From NCBI RefSeq assembly GCF_001457455.1, contig NZ_LN831026.1, positions 1,550,001 to 1,614,000 of the forward strand: a DNA stretch of 64,000 nt. The letters run 5' to 3'. Position numbers and translations under genes: made by a program. The notes under the pieces were generated by a model. The model did not search any database, was not told the DNA's origin, and saw only the letters and a program-made list of their open reading frames with translations. This DNA comes from Corynebacterium diphtheriae (GTDB taxonomy: Bacteria > Actinomycetota > Actinomycetes > Mycobacteriales > Mycobacteriaceae). Positions 49,085 through 59,975 of the stretch are shown piece after piece. Within the stretch, counting starts at the first letter, position 1, and every line of letters starts with the position of its first letter.

Positions 49085-52000
49085 CTACCCCAAAATGCCC
49101 GGCCCCATGGTGGCTTTCAGGTCACCCATGAGATTTCCACTGCGATTAACTCGGAGGTGTTCGCCCAAAATCATCACTGTTTTTTCTTCTCCATGAACCA
49201 CATTCAGGTACACGTCGGAATCTCCTTTGTTATTAGAGAGCACCTGTTTGAGCTTGGCAATATTTTCCATAGTGCACTGATCGGTTCGGAGGGTAAGACG
49301 CAGCGGTAGACCAGCACCATTGCCTGGTCCCAATTCTGGAACTTTGAGGTCGTCACAGAATAGCGACATTCGATCGTCACGAATGCTGACATGTGCCTTA
49401 GCAAGAATAATGTTATCTTCCACGATCTGCGGACCGACAATGGCGTAGATCTTGTTGAACACAAGCAGATCCACCTGTGCACCATGGTGGTCCTCCATCG
49501 TAACGATTGCCCACGGAGATCCGTCTTTCTTGGAGTAGCGACGATCTACGCCGGAAATGATTCCGCCAATGGTAACTTCTGCACCATTACGCAGCTCACC
49601 ACTCAAAATGGTGGTCAATGGAGTATCAGTTTGCGCCTCTAGTGCTTCTTCATAGCCATCGAGCGGATGGCCAGAGACATAAAGACCAAGCATTTCACGC
49701 TCGAGCGCAAGCTGATGCTTTTTGTCCCACTGTGCATCTGGAATTTGAACGGCGAAGACATTATTGACTTCTTCGGCGTCTGCACCAAGACCTGCAAAAA
49801 GATCAAACTGGCCTTTATCGGCGGCTTTCTTTGTACTGGTGACAGCATCCACTGCATCCTCATGGATCAGCAGCAATCCTTTGCGAGGATGATCCATAGA
49901 GTCAAAGGCGCCTGCCTTAATTAAGGATTCGGTCACACGCTTGTTACACGCAGTGATATCGATCTTGTCTAAGTAATCCGAAAAATCGGTGAAAGCACCT
50001 TTTTCTTCACGCGCCTTAATGATCGCAGCCACAACGTCTTCACCCACGTTACGCACTGCGCCAAGACCGAAGCGGATGTCCTCGCCAACTGGCATGAAGT
50101 TTAGGTGGGATTCATTCACGTCTGGCGACAACACCGAAATATCAAGATGCCTGCAGTTGGAAAGATAGATCGCAGACTTGTCCTTCTTATCTGCCACCGA
50201 CGTCAACAACGCCGCCATATATTCCGCGGTGTAGTTAGCCTTAAGGTAGGCGGTCCAATAAGACACCAACCCATAGCCTGCCGCGTGAGACTTGTTAAAC
50301 GCGTAGGATGCGAACGGCTCAATTGTTCCCCACAGTGCGTCGACAGCTGCTTTGGAATAACCATTGGAGAACATACCCTCAGAGAACTTCTTATACTCCT
50401 TGGCAAGAACTTCAGGTTTCTTCTTACCCATGGCTTTACGGAATCCATCTGCTTCGCCAGCAGTGTAGTTTGCTAGCTTGCGAGAAATCTCCATGATCTG
50501 CTCTTGATACACGATCAGACCATAGGTTTCTTCAAGGATTTCCTTGAGTGGTTCTTCGAGTTCGGGGTGGATTGGCTCAATAGGCTTTCGGCCATTTTTG
50601 CGATCTGCATAGTCCCAGTGCGCGTTCACGCCCATCGGACCTGGACGATACAGTGCGAGAGACGCCACGATATCGTTGAAGCCAGTTGGTTGCATACGCT
50701 TCAGCAATTCCTGCATGCCGCCGGAGTCAAGCTGGAACACGCCTAGGGTATCGCCACTAGATAGCAGCTTGTACACATTGGGATCGTCGGTTTGTAGGGC
50801 TTCAAGATCAAGCTCTTCATTTCGATTGATCTTAATGTTTTCTAGGCAGTCACCGATCACGGTCAGGTTACGCAGACCAAGGAAGTCCATCTTCAGCAAA
50901 CCGATGGCTTCGCATGCAGGATACGGCCATCCGGTGATCAAGGCACCGTCGTTAGCACGCTTCCACATAGGAATATGCTCAAGTAGCGGAACGCTGGCCA
51001 TAATCACAGCACAAGCGTGCACACCAGCTTGTCGCACAACACCTTCAAGGCCACGAGCGGTGTCGTAGATCTTGCGCACATCTGGATCAGTTTCAATCAG
51101 ATGACGCACCTCACCTGCCTCGCCGTATCGAGGGTGTTCTGGATCCATGATTCCGGATAATGGAATATCCTTCGCCATGATTGCTGGCGGAAGTTCCTTA
51201 GTAATACGGTCGGCCATTTTGTAGCCTTCTTGACCATATTGCACGCGCGCTGAGTCCTTCAACGCCTGTTTGGTTTTCACGGTACCGAACGTAATCACTT
51301 GGGCAATCTTGTCTTCGCCCCATCGTTGAGCCGCGTATCGGATCATCTCACCGCGTCGGCGATCGTCGAAGTCAATATCGATATCTGGTGCAGAGGGACG
51401 CTCTGGGTTCAAGAACCTCTCAAAAAGAAGTCCATGCTCCATAGGATCGATGTTGGTGATGGTCAATGCGTAAGCAACCAATGCACCAGCCGCGGAACCA
51501 CGACCAGGCCCCACTCTAATGCCGATGGAACGTGCATGTTTGATGAGCTCAGCCACGATAAGGAAGTAGGAAGGATAGCCCTTCATATCGATAACGTCGA
51601 TTTCAAATTCGGCGCGCTCGAGATAGTTCTGCGGTACTGCTCCCCCGTTAAACCGCATACGCAATCCTTCGTGGACTTCATGTCGCAACCACGATGTTGG
51701 GGTGTGGCCTTCAGGAACATCGGCAATAGGCATGCGGTCGTGGGGATGCGGTTCCCAGATCTCGCCGTAGTCTTGAACACGCTCTGCAATCCATAGCGTG
51801 TTATCGCATGCTTGTGGAACCAGTGAATCCCACGTTTCCCGCATTTGCTCAGCGGTTTTGATGTAATAGCCCGATCCGTCGAACTTGAATCGATCGGGGT
51901 CGCTCAAGGTTTTACCTGTTTGCACACACAGCATAGCTTCGTGCGCAGGAGCCTGCGATTCCAGCACATAATGACAGTCGTTGGTCACCAACGGGGGCAA

Positions 52001-52645
52001 GTCGAGCTTTCGGCCAATTTCTAGGAGCTCTGAGCGGACTCTATTCTCAATCTCGAGGCCGTGATCCATGAGTTCAAGGAAGTAGTTTTCTTTGCCGTAG
52101 ATGTCTTGCCACATGGCTGCGGCTTCCAAAGCTTGGTCAAATTGCCCGAGGCGAAGACGCGTTTGCACATCACCTGATGGGCATCCTGTCGTCGCAATGA
52201 TTCCAGTGGCGTGCTCTGCGATCAGCTCGGCATCCATTCGAGGCCATTTACCTAATTGGCCTTCATACGATGCCATCGAAGACAAGTAGAAAAGATTGTG
52301 AAGCCCTTCAACGTTTTCGGCCAGCATGGTTTGGTGGAGATAGGCACCAGAGGCTGAGACGTCGTCGGATTTTTGATGGGGTTCACCCCAGCGCACACGT
52401 TCCTTGTGCAAGCGCGATCCAGGTGCCATATAGGCTTCGATACCGATGATCGGTTTTACCCCGGCAGCTTTCATTGCCCGATAAAATGCATCGGATCCAA
52501 ACATGTTTCCATGATCGGTCATACCTACTGCAGGCATGCCCTGCCTGACAACTTCTTCTGCCAACATGTCCACTTTTGCCATTCCGTCGAGCATCGAATA
52601 CTCGGTGTGATTATGTAAGTGAACAAAGGAAGATTTTTTGGCCAT
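49085..52645 (-). CDS. dnaE: DNA polymerase III alpha subunit
   Basis: Replicative polymerase of 1186 residues. PHP domain first ([18 protein letters not shown]), then the catalytic Asp triad in [26 protein letters not shown] region, helix-hairpin and OB domain ([16 protein letters not shown]). ATG 52645 has TAGACT eight bases upstream (leaderless type). Length is typical of DnaE1. Confidence 0.97.
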   Translation of the reverse strand: MAKKSSFVHLHNHTEYSMLDGMAKVDMLAEEVVRQGMPAVGMTDHGNMFGSDAFYRAMKAAGVKPIIGIEAYMAPGSRLHKERVRWGEPHQKSDDVSASGAYLHQTMLAENVEGLHNLFYLSSMASYEGQLGKWPRMDAELIAEHATGIIATTGCPSGDVQTRLRLGQFDQALEAAAMWQDIYGKENYFLELMDHGLEIENRVRSELLEIGRKLDLPPLVTNDCHYVLESQAPAHEAMLCVQTGKTLSDPDRFKFDGSGYYIKTAEQMRETWDSLVPQACDNTLWIAERVQDYGEIWEPHPHDRMPIADVPEGHTPTSWLRHEVHEGLRMRFNGGAVPQNYLERAEFEIDVIDMKGYPSYFLIVAELIKHARSIGIRVGPGRGSAAGALVAYALTITNIDPMEHGLLFERFLNPERPSAPDIDIDFDDRRRGEMIRYAAQRWGEDKIAQVITFGTVKTKQALKDSARVQYGQEGYKMADRITKELPPAIMAKDIPLSGIMDPEHPRYGEAGEVRHLIETDPDVRKIYDTARGLEGVVRQAGVHACAVIMASVPLLEHIPMWKRANDGALITGWPYPACEAIGLLKMDFLGLRNLTVIGDCLENIKINRNEELDLEALQTDDPNVYKLLSSGDTLGVFQLDSGGMQELLKRMQPTGFNDIVASLALYRPGPMGVNAHWDYADRKNGRKPIEPIHPELEEPLKEILEETYGLIVYQEQIMEISRKLANYTAGEADGFRKAMGKKKPEVLAKEYKKFSEGMFSNGYSKAAVDALWGTIEPFASYAFNKSHAAGYGLVSYWTAYLKANYTAEYMAALLTSVADKKDKSAIYLSNCRHLDISVLSPDVNESHLNFMPVGEDIRFGLGAVRNVGEDVVAAIIKAREEKGAFTDFSDYLDKIDITACNKRVTESLIKAGAFDSMDHPRKGLLLIHEDAVDAVTSTKKAADKGQFDLFAGLGADAEEVNNVFAVQIPDAQWDKKHQLALEREMLGLYVSGHPLDGYEEALEAQTDTPLTTILSGELRNGAEVTIGGIISGVDRRYSKKDGSPWAIVTMEDHHGAQVDLLVFNKIYAIVGPQIVEDNIILAKAHVSIRDDRMSLFCDDLKVPELGPGNGAGLPLRLTLRTDQCTMENIAKLKQVLSNNKGDSDVYLNVVHGEEKTVMILGEHLRVNRSGNLMGDLKATMGPGILG

Positions 52646-52767
52646 AGGCAGACAGTCTAGTGGTTCTACTTCGCCAAAACGAGTGCCCAGCACACAGCAT
52701 ATTGGAATTAATTTCCATTAATATTTTTGGGTGACTTATCGGGGGCGAAACTTGCCCCTAACGTCAC

Positions 52768-53667
52768 ATGAAGAGTAAGTGTTCCCTAATGATCTACGGA
52801 ATTCTGGCGTATTTACTTTGGGGACTCTTCCCAGCATTTTTCCCGCTGCTCCTTCCCGCCGCACCGCTAGAAATCATCGCACACAGAATTCTTTGGACAG
52901 GTGTATTCATGGCCATCGCGGTCGTGATAACCCGCCAGTGGCGCGAGCTGCTATCTGCAGGAAAAGGTCAATGGTTACGCCTAGCGCTCGCCTCGGTTCT
53001 CATCGCTGCTAACTGGCTCATCTACGTGATTGCCGTGAACACAGGCCACGTTGCTGATGCCGCTTTTGGGTATTTTATTAACCCAATTGTCAACGTTGTT
53101 TTGGGTGTTGCTTTTCTGCGAGAACGCCTACGCCCTTTGCAATCGCTGAGCGTGGTGATCGCTGCGGCTGCCGTGGTAGTTCTGTCAGTTTTCGGTGGCA
53201 GCGCTCCTCTGCTTTCTTTAAGCCTCGCACTCTCCTTCGGCTTTTATGGGCTAGTAAAAAAGAAAGTCACAATCTCTGCAGCTGCTTCACTGACCGCCGA
53301 AACCTTTGTGTTGCTGCCATTAGCTTTGGGCTACATCATTTACCTCGAAATAACAGGTCCGGGCACTTTCGTTTCCCACGGCCCAGCCCATGCAGGATTA
53401 CTTATTAGCGCCGGTGCCATCACCGCAGTCCCACTTCTACTTTTCGGATTAGCCACGAAATTCATTCCGCTTTCAACGATCGGCATGTTGCAATACATGA
53501 CACCCACATTCCAAATGCTGTGGGCTGTCTTTGTGGTCAATGAGAATATCGAACCGCTGAAATGGGTAGGGTTTGGCATCATTTGGATTTCTGTCGCCAT
53601 GTACATTGGCGACGTCCTCCTGCAGCGTCGCCAAAGAACGTTACGGCTCCACAACAGGAGCAAGTAG
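52768..53667 (+). CDS. rarD: EamA/RarD-type permease
   Basis: Membrane protein of 299 residues with ten hydrophobic segments, of the RarD branch of the drug/metabolite transporter superfamily (chloramphenicol-sensitivity protein relatives). Seen are LLWGLFPAFFPLL, AANWLIYVIAVNTGHV and LQYMTPTFQMLWAVFV. Substrate unknown. An alternative ATG lies at 52789. Overlaps the convergent gene by 27 bases. Confidence 0.88.
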   Translation: MKSKCSLMIYGILAYLLWGLFPAFFPLLLPAAPLEIIAHRILWTGVFMAIAVVITRQWRELLSAGKGQWLRLALASVLIAANWLIYVIAVNTGHVADAAFGYFINPIVNVVLGVAFLRERLRPLQSLSVVIAAAAVVVLSVFGGSAPLLSLSLALSFGFYGLVKKKVTISAAASLTAETFVLLPLALGYIIYLEITGPGTFVSHGPAHAGLLISAGAITAVPLLLFGLATKFIPLSTIGMLQYMTPTFQMLWAVFVVNENIEPLKWVGFGIIWISVAMYIGDVLLQRRQRTLRLHNRSK

Positions 53668-54186
53668 ACCGATTCTCCCCCATGCAGCGTCAGGTGGAAG
53701 AACCTCCACCGTCGCAACGCGTTGCGACGCAGCCACGCGCCGGAGTTGATCACCCGGCGCATGCACCACGAGCGCCGCAATAGTTTCCGGATCACCGCCA
53801 CGCATCCGGCATTGCTCAGCAATAACGCGACCACGGTTGGCATTTCCTGTGGGCTCGGGCAGATCTAATGCGGGTCCTTGTCCGAGAAGTACGGCATTGA
53901 CCCGCATGATACCGGCTTTTTCTGCTATATCCCCTGCCGTGTTGGCGTCGATAAGCCGTGGAAACGCAACGAGCGCAAAGGCTGGTTCCGATGCCATCTC
54001 GAGAGATTTCTGTGCTCGAATGGCATAGTCTTGACTCGTTTCGTCCCGATTTCGCCCTAGTTGATCGCCGTTGATGTTCATTGGCTTCGCTGTTTTATCT
54101 GAGGTAGACAGCACCACTACCCCAAGCATTAACACTGCAATGCTCAACAGCGCTACAACGATGCGACGGCGATCAAAGGAATCCAC
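53641..54186 (-). CDS. Membrane-anchored protein of unknown function
   Basis: Protein of 181 residues with one N-terminal helix (IVVALLSIAVLMLGVVVLS) and an outer domain with FALVAFPRLIDANTAGDIA and AALVVHAPGDQLRRVAA. It ends the lspA-rluD transcript line, eight bases after rluD, and overlaps rarD by 27 bases. No family recognised. Confidence 0.65.
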   Translation of the reverse strand: MDSFDRRRIVVALLSIAVLMLGVVVLSTSDKTAKPMNINGDQLGRNRDETSQDYAIRAQKSLEMASEPAFALVAFPRLIDANTAGDIAEKAGIMRVNAVLLGQGPALDLPEPTGNANRGRVIAEQCRMRGGDPETIAALVVHAPGDQLRRVAASQRVATVEVLPPDAAWGRIGLLAPVVEP

Positions 54187-54193
54187 GTCTGTA

Positions 54194-55120
54194 TTACTCG
54201 CTTCTTAGCACATCGAGGGCATGCTGCAGATCTTTCGAATAAGGCGACTCGATCTCAACCCATCGGCCGTCCGCTGGGTGATGAAAGCCCAAAGACACGG
54301 CATGCAGCCATTGACGATCAAGACCTAGGCGTGCAGAAAGCACAGGATCCGATCCATACATGGGATCGCCACAACAGGGATGATGCAGGGCGGACATGTG
54401 CACACGAATTTGGTGAGTGCGTCCTGTTTCTAGATGAATGCGAAGTAACGACGCCTCGGCAAAAGCCTCAATCGTTTCATAGTGAGTAACAGCGTGTTTT
54501 CCGTCCGTTGTTACAGCAAAGCGCCAGCCAGCCGAAGGATGACGCCCAATAGATGCATCAATCGTGCCGCTCAGCGGATCCATATGTCCTTGCACTAGCG
54601 AGTGATAGGTCTTGGTAACCGTGCGTTCTTTGAAGGCTCGCTTGAGTACGGAATATCCGCGTTCCGAAGCAGCGACAACCATCACGCCAGAGGTACCGAC
54701 GTCAAGGCGCTGCACGATACCTTTACGCTCCGGTGGACCTGACGTAGAAATACGGAAACCAGCAGCGGCCAAGCCACCGATGACAGTTGGACCTTCCCAT
54801 CCCAGGGTGGGATGCGCTGCGACACCTACTGGTTTATTAACAGCAATCACATCATCATCGGAGTACAGGATGTCCATACCCTCAATGAGTTCTTCGCGTG
54901 GCGTGAGATCGCGGACTTCAGGAAGCGTGACATCGAGCCATTGCCCCTCAGACAAGCGGTCTGACTTTCCGACGCAATGCCCGTCGACAACTACATCGCC
55001 GGCAATAGCAAGATCCGCAGCTGCGGTTCGAGAAATACCTAAAAGTTTGCTCAGGGCGGCGTCGACACGCATGCCTGCTAGCCCCTCAGGGACCGGCAAC
55101 GATCTTTGTTCGCGGCTCAT
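54194..55120 (-). CDS. rluD: RluA/RluD-family pseudouridine synthase
   Basis: rRNA pseudouridine synthase of 308 residues: S4 domain ([20 protein letters not shown]) then the catalytic domain with Asp in [19 protein letters not shown] and RTHQIRVHM. The usual His before RLD is Gln. Overlaps the lspA stop by four bases (ATGA). Which rRNA site is modified is not decided. Confidence 0.92.
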   Translation of the reverse strand: MSREQRSLPVPEGLAGMRVDAALSKLLGISRTAAADLAIAGDVVVDGHCVGKSDRLSEGQWLDVTLPEVRDLTPREELIEGMDILYSDDDVIAVNKPVGVAAHPTLGWEGPTVIGGLAAAGFRISTSGPPERKGIVQRLDVGTSGVMVVAASERGYSVLKRAFKERTVTKTYHSLVQGHMDPLSGTIDASIGRHPSAGWRFAVTTDGKHAVTHYETIEAFAEASLLRIHLETGRTHQIRVHMSALHHPCCGDPMYGSDPVLSARLGLDRQWLHAVSLGFHHPADGRWVEIESPYSKDLQHALDVLRSE

Positions 55121-55641
55121 TCCTTCCCCTCCTTACGGCCTTCCAACAGCATTGCGATCACAACAAGAACCACACCACAGCTAATGGCACTATCAGCGAC
55201 ATTAAAAACTGCAAAATTTCCTACCGAAATAAAATCCACAACGTGGCCGATAAAAAATGCTGGTGCTCGAAATAACCGATCAATAAGGTTGCCTAACGCA
55301 CCCCCCGCAATCAACGCGAGGCCGACAGCCTGCCATGGATCTTTGATTTTACGCATCGTAGCGACGATTCCAATGACAAAAATCAATTGGATACACGTGA
55401 ACACCCACGTAGCGTTTTCTCCAATTGAAAACGCCGCTCCGGAATTAAACAGCAACCGCAATCGGAACCAATCCCCCACGAGGTAGATGATGTTCCCATC
55501 ACGCAATGCCGAAAGCATCCACGTTTTTACCAGCTGATCAACAAGTGCCACGAGCGCGATGATCGCTGCCATAACACCAACCCACGTCTGGCTTTGTTTT
55601 TGACGTCGTGCCTCTGGATTACTCCTGTCCGTTAGACTCAC
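55117..55641 (-). CDS. lspA: Lipoprotein signal peptidase
   Basis: Signal peptidase II of 174 residues with four helices. The catalytic Asp pair is in [10 protein letters not shown] and VVDFI...FNVADSAI. It cuts diacylglyceryl-prolipoproteins made by Lgt. GTG start; the following rluD overlaps. Confidence 0.95.
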   Translation of the reverse strand: MSLTDRSNPEARRQKQSQTWVGVMAAIIALVALVDQLVKTWMLSALRDGNIIYLVGDWFRLRLLFNSGAAFSIGENATWVFTCIQLIFVIGIVATMRKIKDPWQAVGLALIAGGALGNLIDRLFRAPAFFIGHVVDFISVGNFAVFNVADSAISCGVVLVVIAMLLEGRKEGKE

Positions 55642-55701
55642 GCCTTATATCTTGGCAAAAATCCACCTCAAACTAACAACCGACAGGCTAACCCCGCTAA
55701 A

Positions 55702-56667
55702 ATGACGCTGGTGCGCCTACAAAAACGATCAATTTCCCGCAATCGTCATCACACCAGAATCGGTCTCTGCTGCATCACCGTTGCCGCGCTAAGCCTAAGC
55801 GCCTGCAGCTCTGAGAATTCCTCCTCGAAGGAGACTCGCCCCAAAATAGAACAAGCAATCGGCGCACAAGTAGACACTCCACGAGTCACACTTATCGACC
55901 ACGGAAACTCACCCCAACAGTTGGTGACCTATCGTGACGACGGCGCCCAAACAACCCGACGGATTAAAATTTCGGACGGATTAACACACCACACTGAAAG
56001 CGCTGCACAGCTCGATACCACAGCGCCACATGGCGGCGATGTTACATCCTTAACTACCGATGCCACGGTGTCGACTACCCGTAAAGATTCCCAGCGTTCA
56101 GTTACCGCGATCATTGATCACCCCACCATTGACGACCTAGAGCGCTCTAGAGATATCGATTCCACACATGGATTCCAACTCGGCTGGTTTGGCGCCGATA
56201 ATGGGCGCATCAGCTCCGTGAATCTCGCTGCCCCTGTTGATGCCAGCGACGATGGCCGCGCCCTCATGGAACGCTTTCTCATGAAGATGGTCAACATCCC
56301 CATAATCTTCCCCGAAGAACCAATTGGCCCTTCAGCCCGTTGGACCGTGGACTCACGTGTGGCAGGCGAAGCAACAATGCTGCAGACCACCACGTTTACG
56401 CTCACATCGATCAAAGGCAACAACGTTGAGTTGGATGTCTCCATCACCCAACGGCCAGCATTAGGCGCCATTGAAGCCCAAGGCACCACGTTGCACGTGC
56501 TTAATGCGAACACCACCAGTAACGGCAACCTCCGAGTTGATCTGTCACAGCCGTTACCGACTGAAGGTACGCTTCGCTATACCACCCGAGTGATTTATGG
56601 TGAGCGTGAAAAAGATGTTCGCGTAGTACAAGACTCGACCACTTCCATCGAGTTTTCAACCCCATAA
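55702..56667 (+). CDS. Putative lipoprotein
   Basis: Protein of 321 residues with a signal peptide and lipobox LSAC (Cys35), a Ser/Lys-rich linker and a long Thr-rich beta-type domain. No family recognised. ATG at 55702 gives a longer-than-usual n-region; an internal start is possible. Ends before a bidirectional hairpin. Confidence 0.7.
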   Translation: MTLVRLQKRSISRNRHHTRIGLCCITVAALSLSACSSENSSSKETRPKIEQAIGAQVDTPRVTLIDHGNSPQQLVTYRDDGAQTTRRIKISDGLTHHTESAAQLDTTAPHGGDVTSLTTDATVSTTRKDSQRSVTAIIDHPTIDDLERSRDIDSTHGFQLGWFGADNGRISSVNLAAPVDASDDGRALMERFLMKMVNIPIIFPEEPIGPSARWTVDSRVAGEATMLQTTTFTLTSIKGNNVELDVSITQRPALGAIEAQGTTLHVLNANTTSNGNLRVDLSQPLPTEGTLRYTTRVIYGEREKDVRVVQDSTTSIEFSTP

Positions 56668-56679
56668 AACAACAACATC

Positions 56680-56733
56680 GGGGCTTCTTATGGCCGCTCT
56701 CCTTCTAGAAGAGAAACCTCATATAGAAGCCCC
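56680..56733. terminator. Bidirectional terminator between two lipoprotein genes
   Basis: GGGGCTTCT and AGAAGCCCC enclose an inner TCTCCTTCTAGAAGAGA palindrome; T-rich ATTGTTTCT follows. It lies between convergent genes. Confidence 0.75.
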
Positions 56734-56755
56734 AGATTATTGTTTCTACTCATTT

Positions 56756-57376
56756 TTACTGAGGAGCTGGCGCCTCGGGTGCAGGTGCTTGTTCAGGCGC
56801 AGGAGCTTCTGGTGCCGGAGCCTGCTCTGGAGCCGGTTGTCCCTCCGGTGCTGGAGCTGCTGGATCAGCACACATCGCCGGAATCTGTTCAGGCGCCACA
56901 GTGTTCTTAATCAAGGTACAAGCCCACGACTGCGAGAGCTTCCACGTGCCATTTTCATAAATAAACTCAACATTTTCAGCCGGTTGCGCTTCCTTGCCGG
57001 GCAACGTGAAATTCACGGTTGCCAGAACAGAATTGGGAGTATAACCAGGCAGAATTGGTGGCACGACTTGGAAGTTAGCGCCAGATTCCTGCTTAGAAGC
57101 AGTCATGGTTTCAAACAACTCGGGGGCAGTTTCTCCGCCCTGAACTGTGGCAACTTTTTGTTCCACAGGAGCAGCCGGATCAGTTGCCACTGCCAAAATT
57201 GCATTGAGTTCTTCAGCAGTTGGTAGTTCCGCAGGAGCTGCTTCAGCGGCAGACGAGGCTTCGCTGGAGGTTGCGCTCTTCGAGGTCTTGGGATCCGACG
57301 AATCGTCGGAACATGCAGCAAGAGAGATTACTGCTGCTGCAGTAGCGGTCGCTGCCACGATCTTAGATAGCTTCAC
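56756..57376 (-). CDS. Lipoprotein, MTB12-like, with Pro/Ala/Glu repeat tail
   Basis: Exported protein of 206 residues: lipobox LAAC (Cys22), Ser-rich linker, an MTB12-type domain (about 53-170; LPTAEELNAILAVATDP, ATVNFTLPG, VEFIYENGTWKLS) and a tail of APAPEQ/APEAPAPE repeats. Similar low-molecular-weight antigens are secreted in mycobacteria; role unknown. The repeat tail may vary between strains. Confidence 0.75.
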   Translation of the reverse strand: MKLSKIVAATATAAAVISLAACSDDSSDPKTSKSATSSEASSAAEAAPAELPTAEELNAILAVATDPAAPVEQKVATVQGGETAPELFETMTASKQESGANFQVVPPILPGYTPNSVLATVNFTLPGKEAQPAENVEFIYENGTWKLSQSWACTLIKNTVAPEQIPAMCADPAAPAPEGQPAPEQAPAPEAPAPEQAPAPEAPAPQ

Positions 57377-57552
57377 AAATACTCCTCTAGTCGGCTCGTT
57401 GCCGTGATGATGTCAATCAAATTCTTCGGTCCACCACATGCACTCGAGCAGTCGGTCTACTAAGGCATGGTAGCCGTCGAAATAGCCATTCTCACATACG
57501 GCTCCCCTTATTGCTACATTTCTCACCGGAAAATATGGCAGTGTTGTAAATC

Positions 57553-58494
57553 ATGAGCAGCGGAACTGAATCATTGCCCAAAGTCATAGTCCTTACTACC
57601 GGCGGCACACTATCGTGCACCGCAGACCCCAATGGGGCACTTATCCCTACTGTTTCGGGCGACGAACTTGTTGCACCAATTCGTCAGCGCTTTGCCGGAG
57701 CACTCGATATTGAGGTTCGTGAATTACATCGACTTGATTCTTCGTCGATGACTCTGCGCGATATTGATGACATTGTCACAGCAACGCACAATGCTTTAGA
57801 AGATGACTCTGTTGTCGGTGTGGTAGTCACTCATGGAACAGATTCCCTCGAAGAAACGGCCATTGCTGTAGATACTTTCCACAGCGATCCTCGCCCCGTG
57901 GTGTTCACCGGAGCACAAAAACCGTTTAACCATCCAGAATCTGATGGCCCTGGAAATCTGTTTGAAGCAATCATGATCGCATCTGATACCTCAGCACGAG
58001 GCATCGGCGCCTTGATTGTGTTCGGCCACGCAGTGATCCCAGCTCGTGGCTGCATTAAATGGCACACTTCAGACGATTTAGCATTCGCAACTAACGGCCC
58101 AGAAGAACCGCGGCGCGCCGACCCCATTGCGCCTATTGCACTAGGCGATATTGTAGTCGATATCATCCCCGCCTATCCCGGCGCACCTCGACGGCTTATC
58201 GACGCCGCACTCGCTGCCGGCGCCCAAGGTCTTGTCATTGAGGCGATGGGGTCTGGCAATGTCGGAACGGACATTGGGGTTGCGCTTGGTGAGGCACTCG
58301 ATGCGGGGATCCCCGTCGTCATATCTACGCGAGTCCCCCGAGGGGAAGTATTTGGTGCTTACGGCGGTGCTGGTGGCGGCAAGACACTTGCATCCAAAGG
58401 GGCTGTCAGCTCAACATATTTCCGATCCGGCCAAGCTCGTGTTTTGCTGGCAATCGCCATTGCCAGTGGTGTGCATCCCGCTACGTTGTTGTAG
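57553..58494 (+). CDS. ansA: L-asparaginase
   Basis: Type I/II asparaginase of 313 residues hydrolysing asparagine to aspartate and ammonia. First catalytic Thr is in VLTTGGTLSC, second in VVTHGTDSLEETA. No signal peptide, so cytoplasmic. It ends one base before the stop of convergent dinB. Confidence 0.92.
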   Translation: MSSGTESLPKVIVLTTGGTLSCTADPNGALIPTVSGDELVAPIRQRFAGALDIEVRELHRLDSSSMTLRDIDDIVTATHNALEDDSVVGVVVTHGTDSLEETAIAVDTFHSDPRPVVFTGAQKPFNHPESDGPGNLFEAIMIASDTSARGIGALIVFGHAVIPARGCIKWHTSDDLAFATNGPEEPRRADPIAPIALGDIVVDIIPAYPGAPRRLIDAALAAGAQGLVIEAMGSGNVGTDIGVALGEALDAGIPVVISTRVPRGEVFGAYGGAGGGKTLASKGAVSSTYFRSGQARVLLAIAIASGVHPATLL

Positions 58495-59850
58495 TTAAGA
58501 CCAATCTAGACTGTTGATAGGATCTGCGCTGCTCAAAAGGGCGTCGTTAGTGTCAAACGTACGCACTTTGCCAGGTCCTGTGGTGCGGGTTTCAAAACGA
58601 ACTGTGATCTTTCCGTGCCCTAGCCCTTGTACCCAGCCGTGCCCATAGTCGGGATGCCAAATATCTTGAGTTGCTCGCCATCCGATTGCTGTGGGTGACT
58701 CCTCAGTCGTAGAGATCTCCAAGTCAGAATCGTGGGGGTCACTTACTCCTACCTCAAAATCGGTGTCTTTTACAGGAACTACTCGATCTAATTCGGGGAA
58801 AAGTATGTCTTGGCGGGCATCTTCAAGCCCAGAAAGACCAACACCGACGAGGCGTATTGGACCAACCTCATCGGGATATCGTGCCAGCTTTAATGCGGTA
58901 GCTGTAACTGTGTCTAGATTATCGGTCGCATAGGGCAATGTTGCTGAACGCGATTCGATCCTAAAATCCGCCATTCGGAGTTTTACGCTCACAGTTCGCG
59001 CCCCACGACCGTCGTCAAGCAATCGTCGATGACTTTCCCGTGACGCCCGAATGATGGCGGTATCCACCGCCCGCGAAGTAACAAGGTCTTTTGGGTATGT
59101 GTGTTCTACAGAGATCTGTTTTGCGATAGCACGTGGTGCCACTTCACGATCGTCGTGACCTTGGGCTAGACGCCATAAACTTCTACCCACCGTTGTGCCG
59201 AGGCTAATATCGATTTCGCGTTCGCTCATACGAGCTAGATCGCCAATTGTTTCCACCCCAAGCTGCTGCAACTTCGTCCGCGTGACCGGACCTACACCCC
59301 ACAAACGGCCTACGGGTAGCGGATACATTTTTTCTTCATGCTCCGACGCAGCACACAAGTAAATACCGTCAGGTTTAGCCAGATCGGAACAAATCTTGGC
59401 AACCTGTTTTCCCGCACCCCCTCCTACAGAAGCGGGCAAACCTGTCTCATCGCGAATTACTGCTCGCAATCGCTGCGCCCATGTATCAACTTCACTTGCG
59501 CTTGCACCGTAAAGCTCAGGCGGCTCGACAAACCCCTCGTCAATAGAAATCTTTTCAACGGTGCCGCCCATACGCTCCAAAATGGAAAAGACTCGTTGCG
59601 ACGCCGCTCGATACACCGCGAACCGCGGACTCACCACAACTCCTCGCATACCAATGAGCGCTTTGGCCTGATACATTGGCATAGCAGATCGGGCTCCAAA
59701 AGTGCGCGCCTCGTACGATGCCCCCGCAACCACTCCGCGACCACTCGCACCGCCCACAAGCACCGGCCGCCCCCGAAGCGTTGGACGAGTCAGTTGCTCA
59801 CAAGACGCAAAAAATGCATCCATATCAACATGAATCACCCACCGTTGCAT
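58495..59850 (-). CDS. dinB: DNA polymerase IV (Y family)
   Basis: Translesion polymerase of 451 residues. Catalytic carboxylates are in HVDMDAFFAS (Asp9, Asp11) and SIDEGFVE. It has HhH, little-finger domain and a C-terminal tail of about 90 residues beyond the usual core. No clear beta-clamp motif was identified. ATG 59850 has TAATGT seven bases upstream, likely leaderless. Confidence 0.93.
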   Translation of the reverse strand: MQRWVIHVDMDAFFASCEQLTRPTLRGRPVLVGGASGRGVVAGASYEARTFGARSAMPMYQAKALIGMRGVVVSPRFAVYRAASQRVFSILERMGGTVEKISIDEGFVEPPELYGASASEVDTWAQRLRAVIRDETGLPASVGGGAGKQVAKICSDLAKPDGIYLCAASEHEEKMYPLPVGRLWGVGPVTRTKLQQLGVETIGDLARMSEREIDISLGTTVGRSLWRLAQGHDDREVAPRAIAKQISVEHTYPKDLVTSRAVDTAIIRASRESHRRLLDDGRGARTVSVKLRMADFRIESRSATLPYATDNLDTVTATALKLARYPDEVGPIRLVGVGLSGLEDARQDILFPELDRVVPVKDTDFEVGVSDPHDSDLEISTTEESPTAIGWRATQDIWHPDYGHGWVQGLGHGKITVRFETRTTGPGKVRTFDTNDALLSSADPINSLDWS

Positions 59851-59910
59851 GCACCAAACATTAGTTCGACTTACTGGCTACTGTCTAATCCTCTACTTTT
59901 CAACGAAATA

Positions 59911-59955
59911 ACAGATGAGGGCAGTGCCACTTACCGCAGCACTGCCCTCATCTGT
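59911..59955 (-). terminator. Terminator after ileS
   Basis: ACAGATGAGGGCAGTGC and GCACTGCCCTCATCTGT form a perfect 17-bp stem with an 11-base loop; T-rich sequence follows on the minus strand. Confidence 0.88.
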
Positions 59956-59975
59956 TTGGTTACAAAGTAATTATT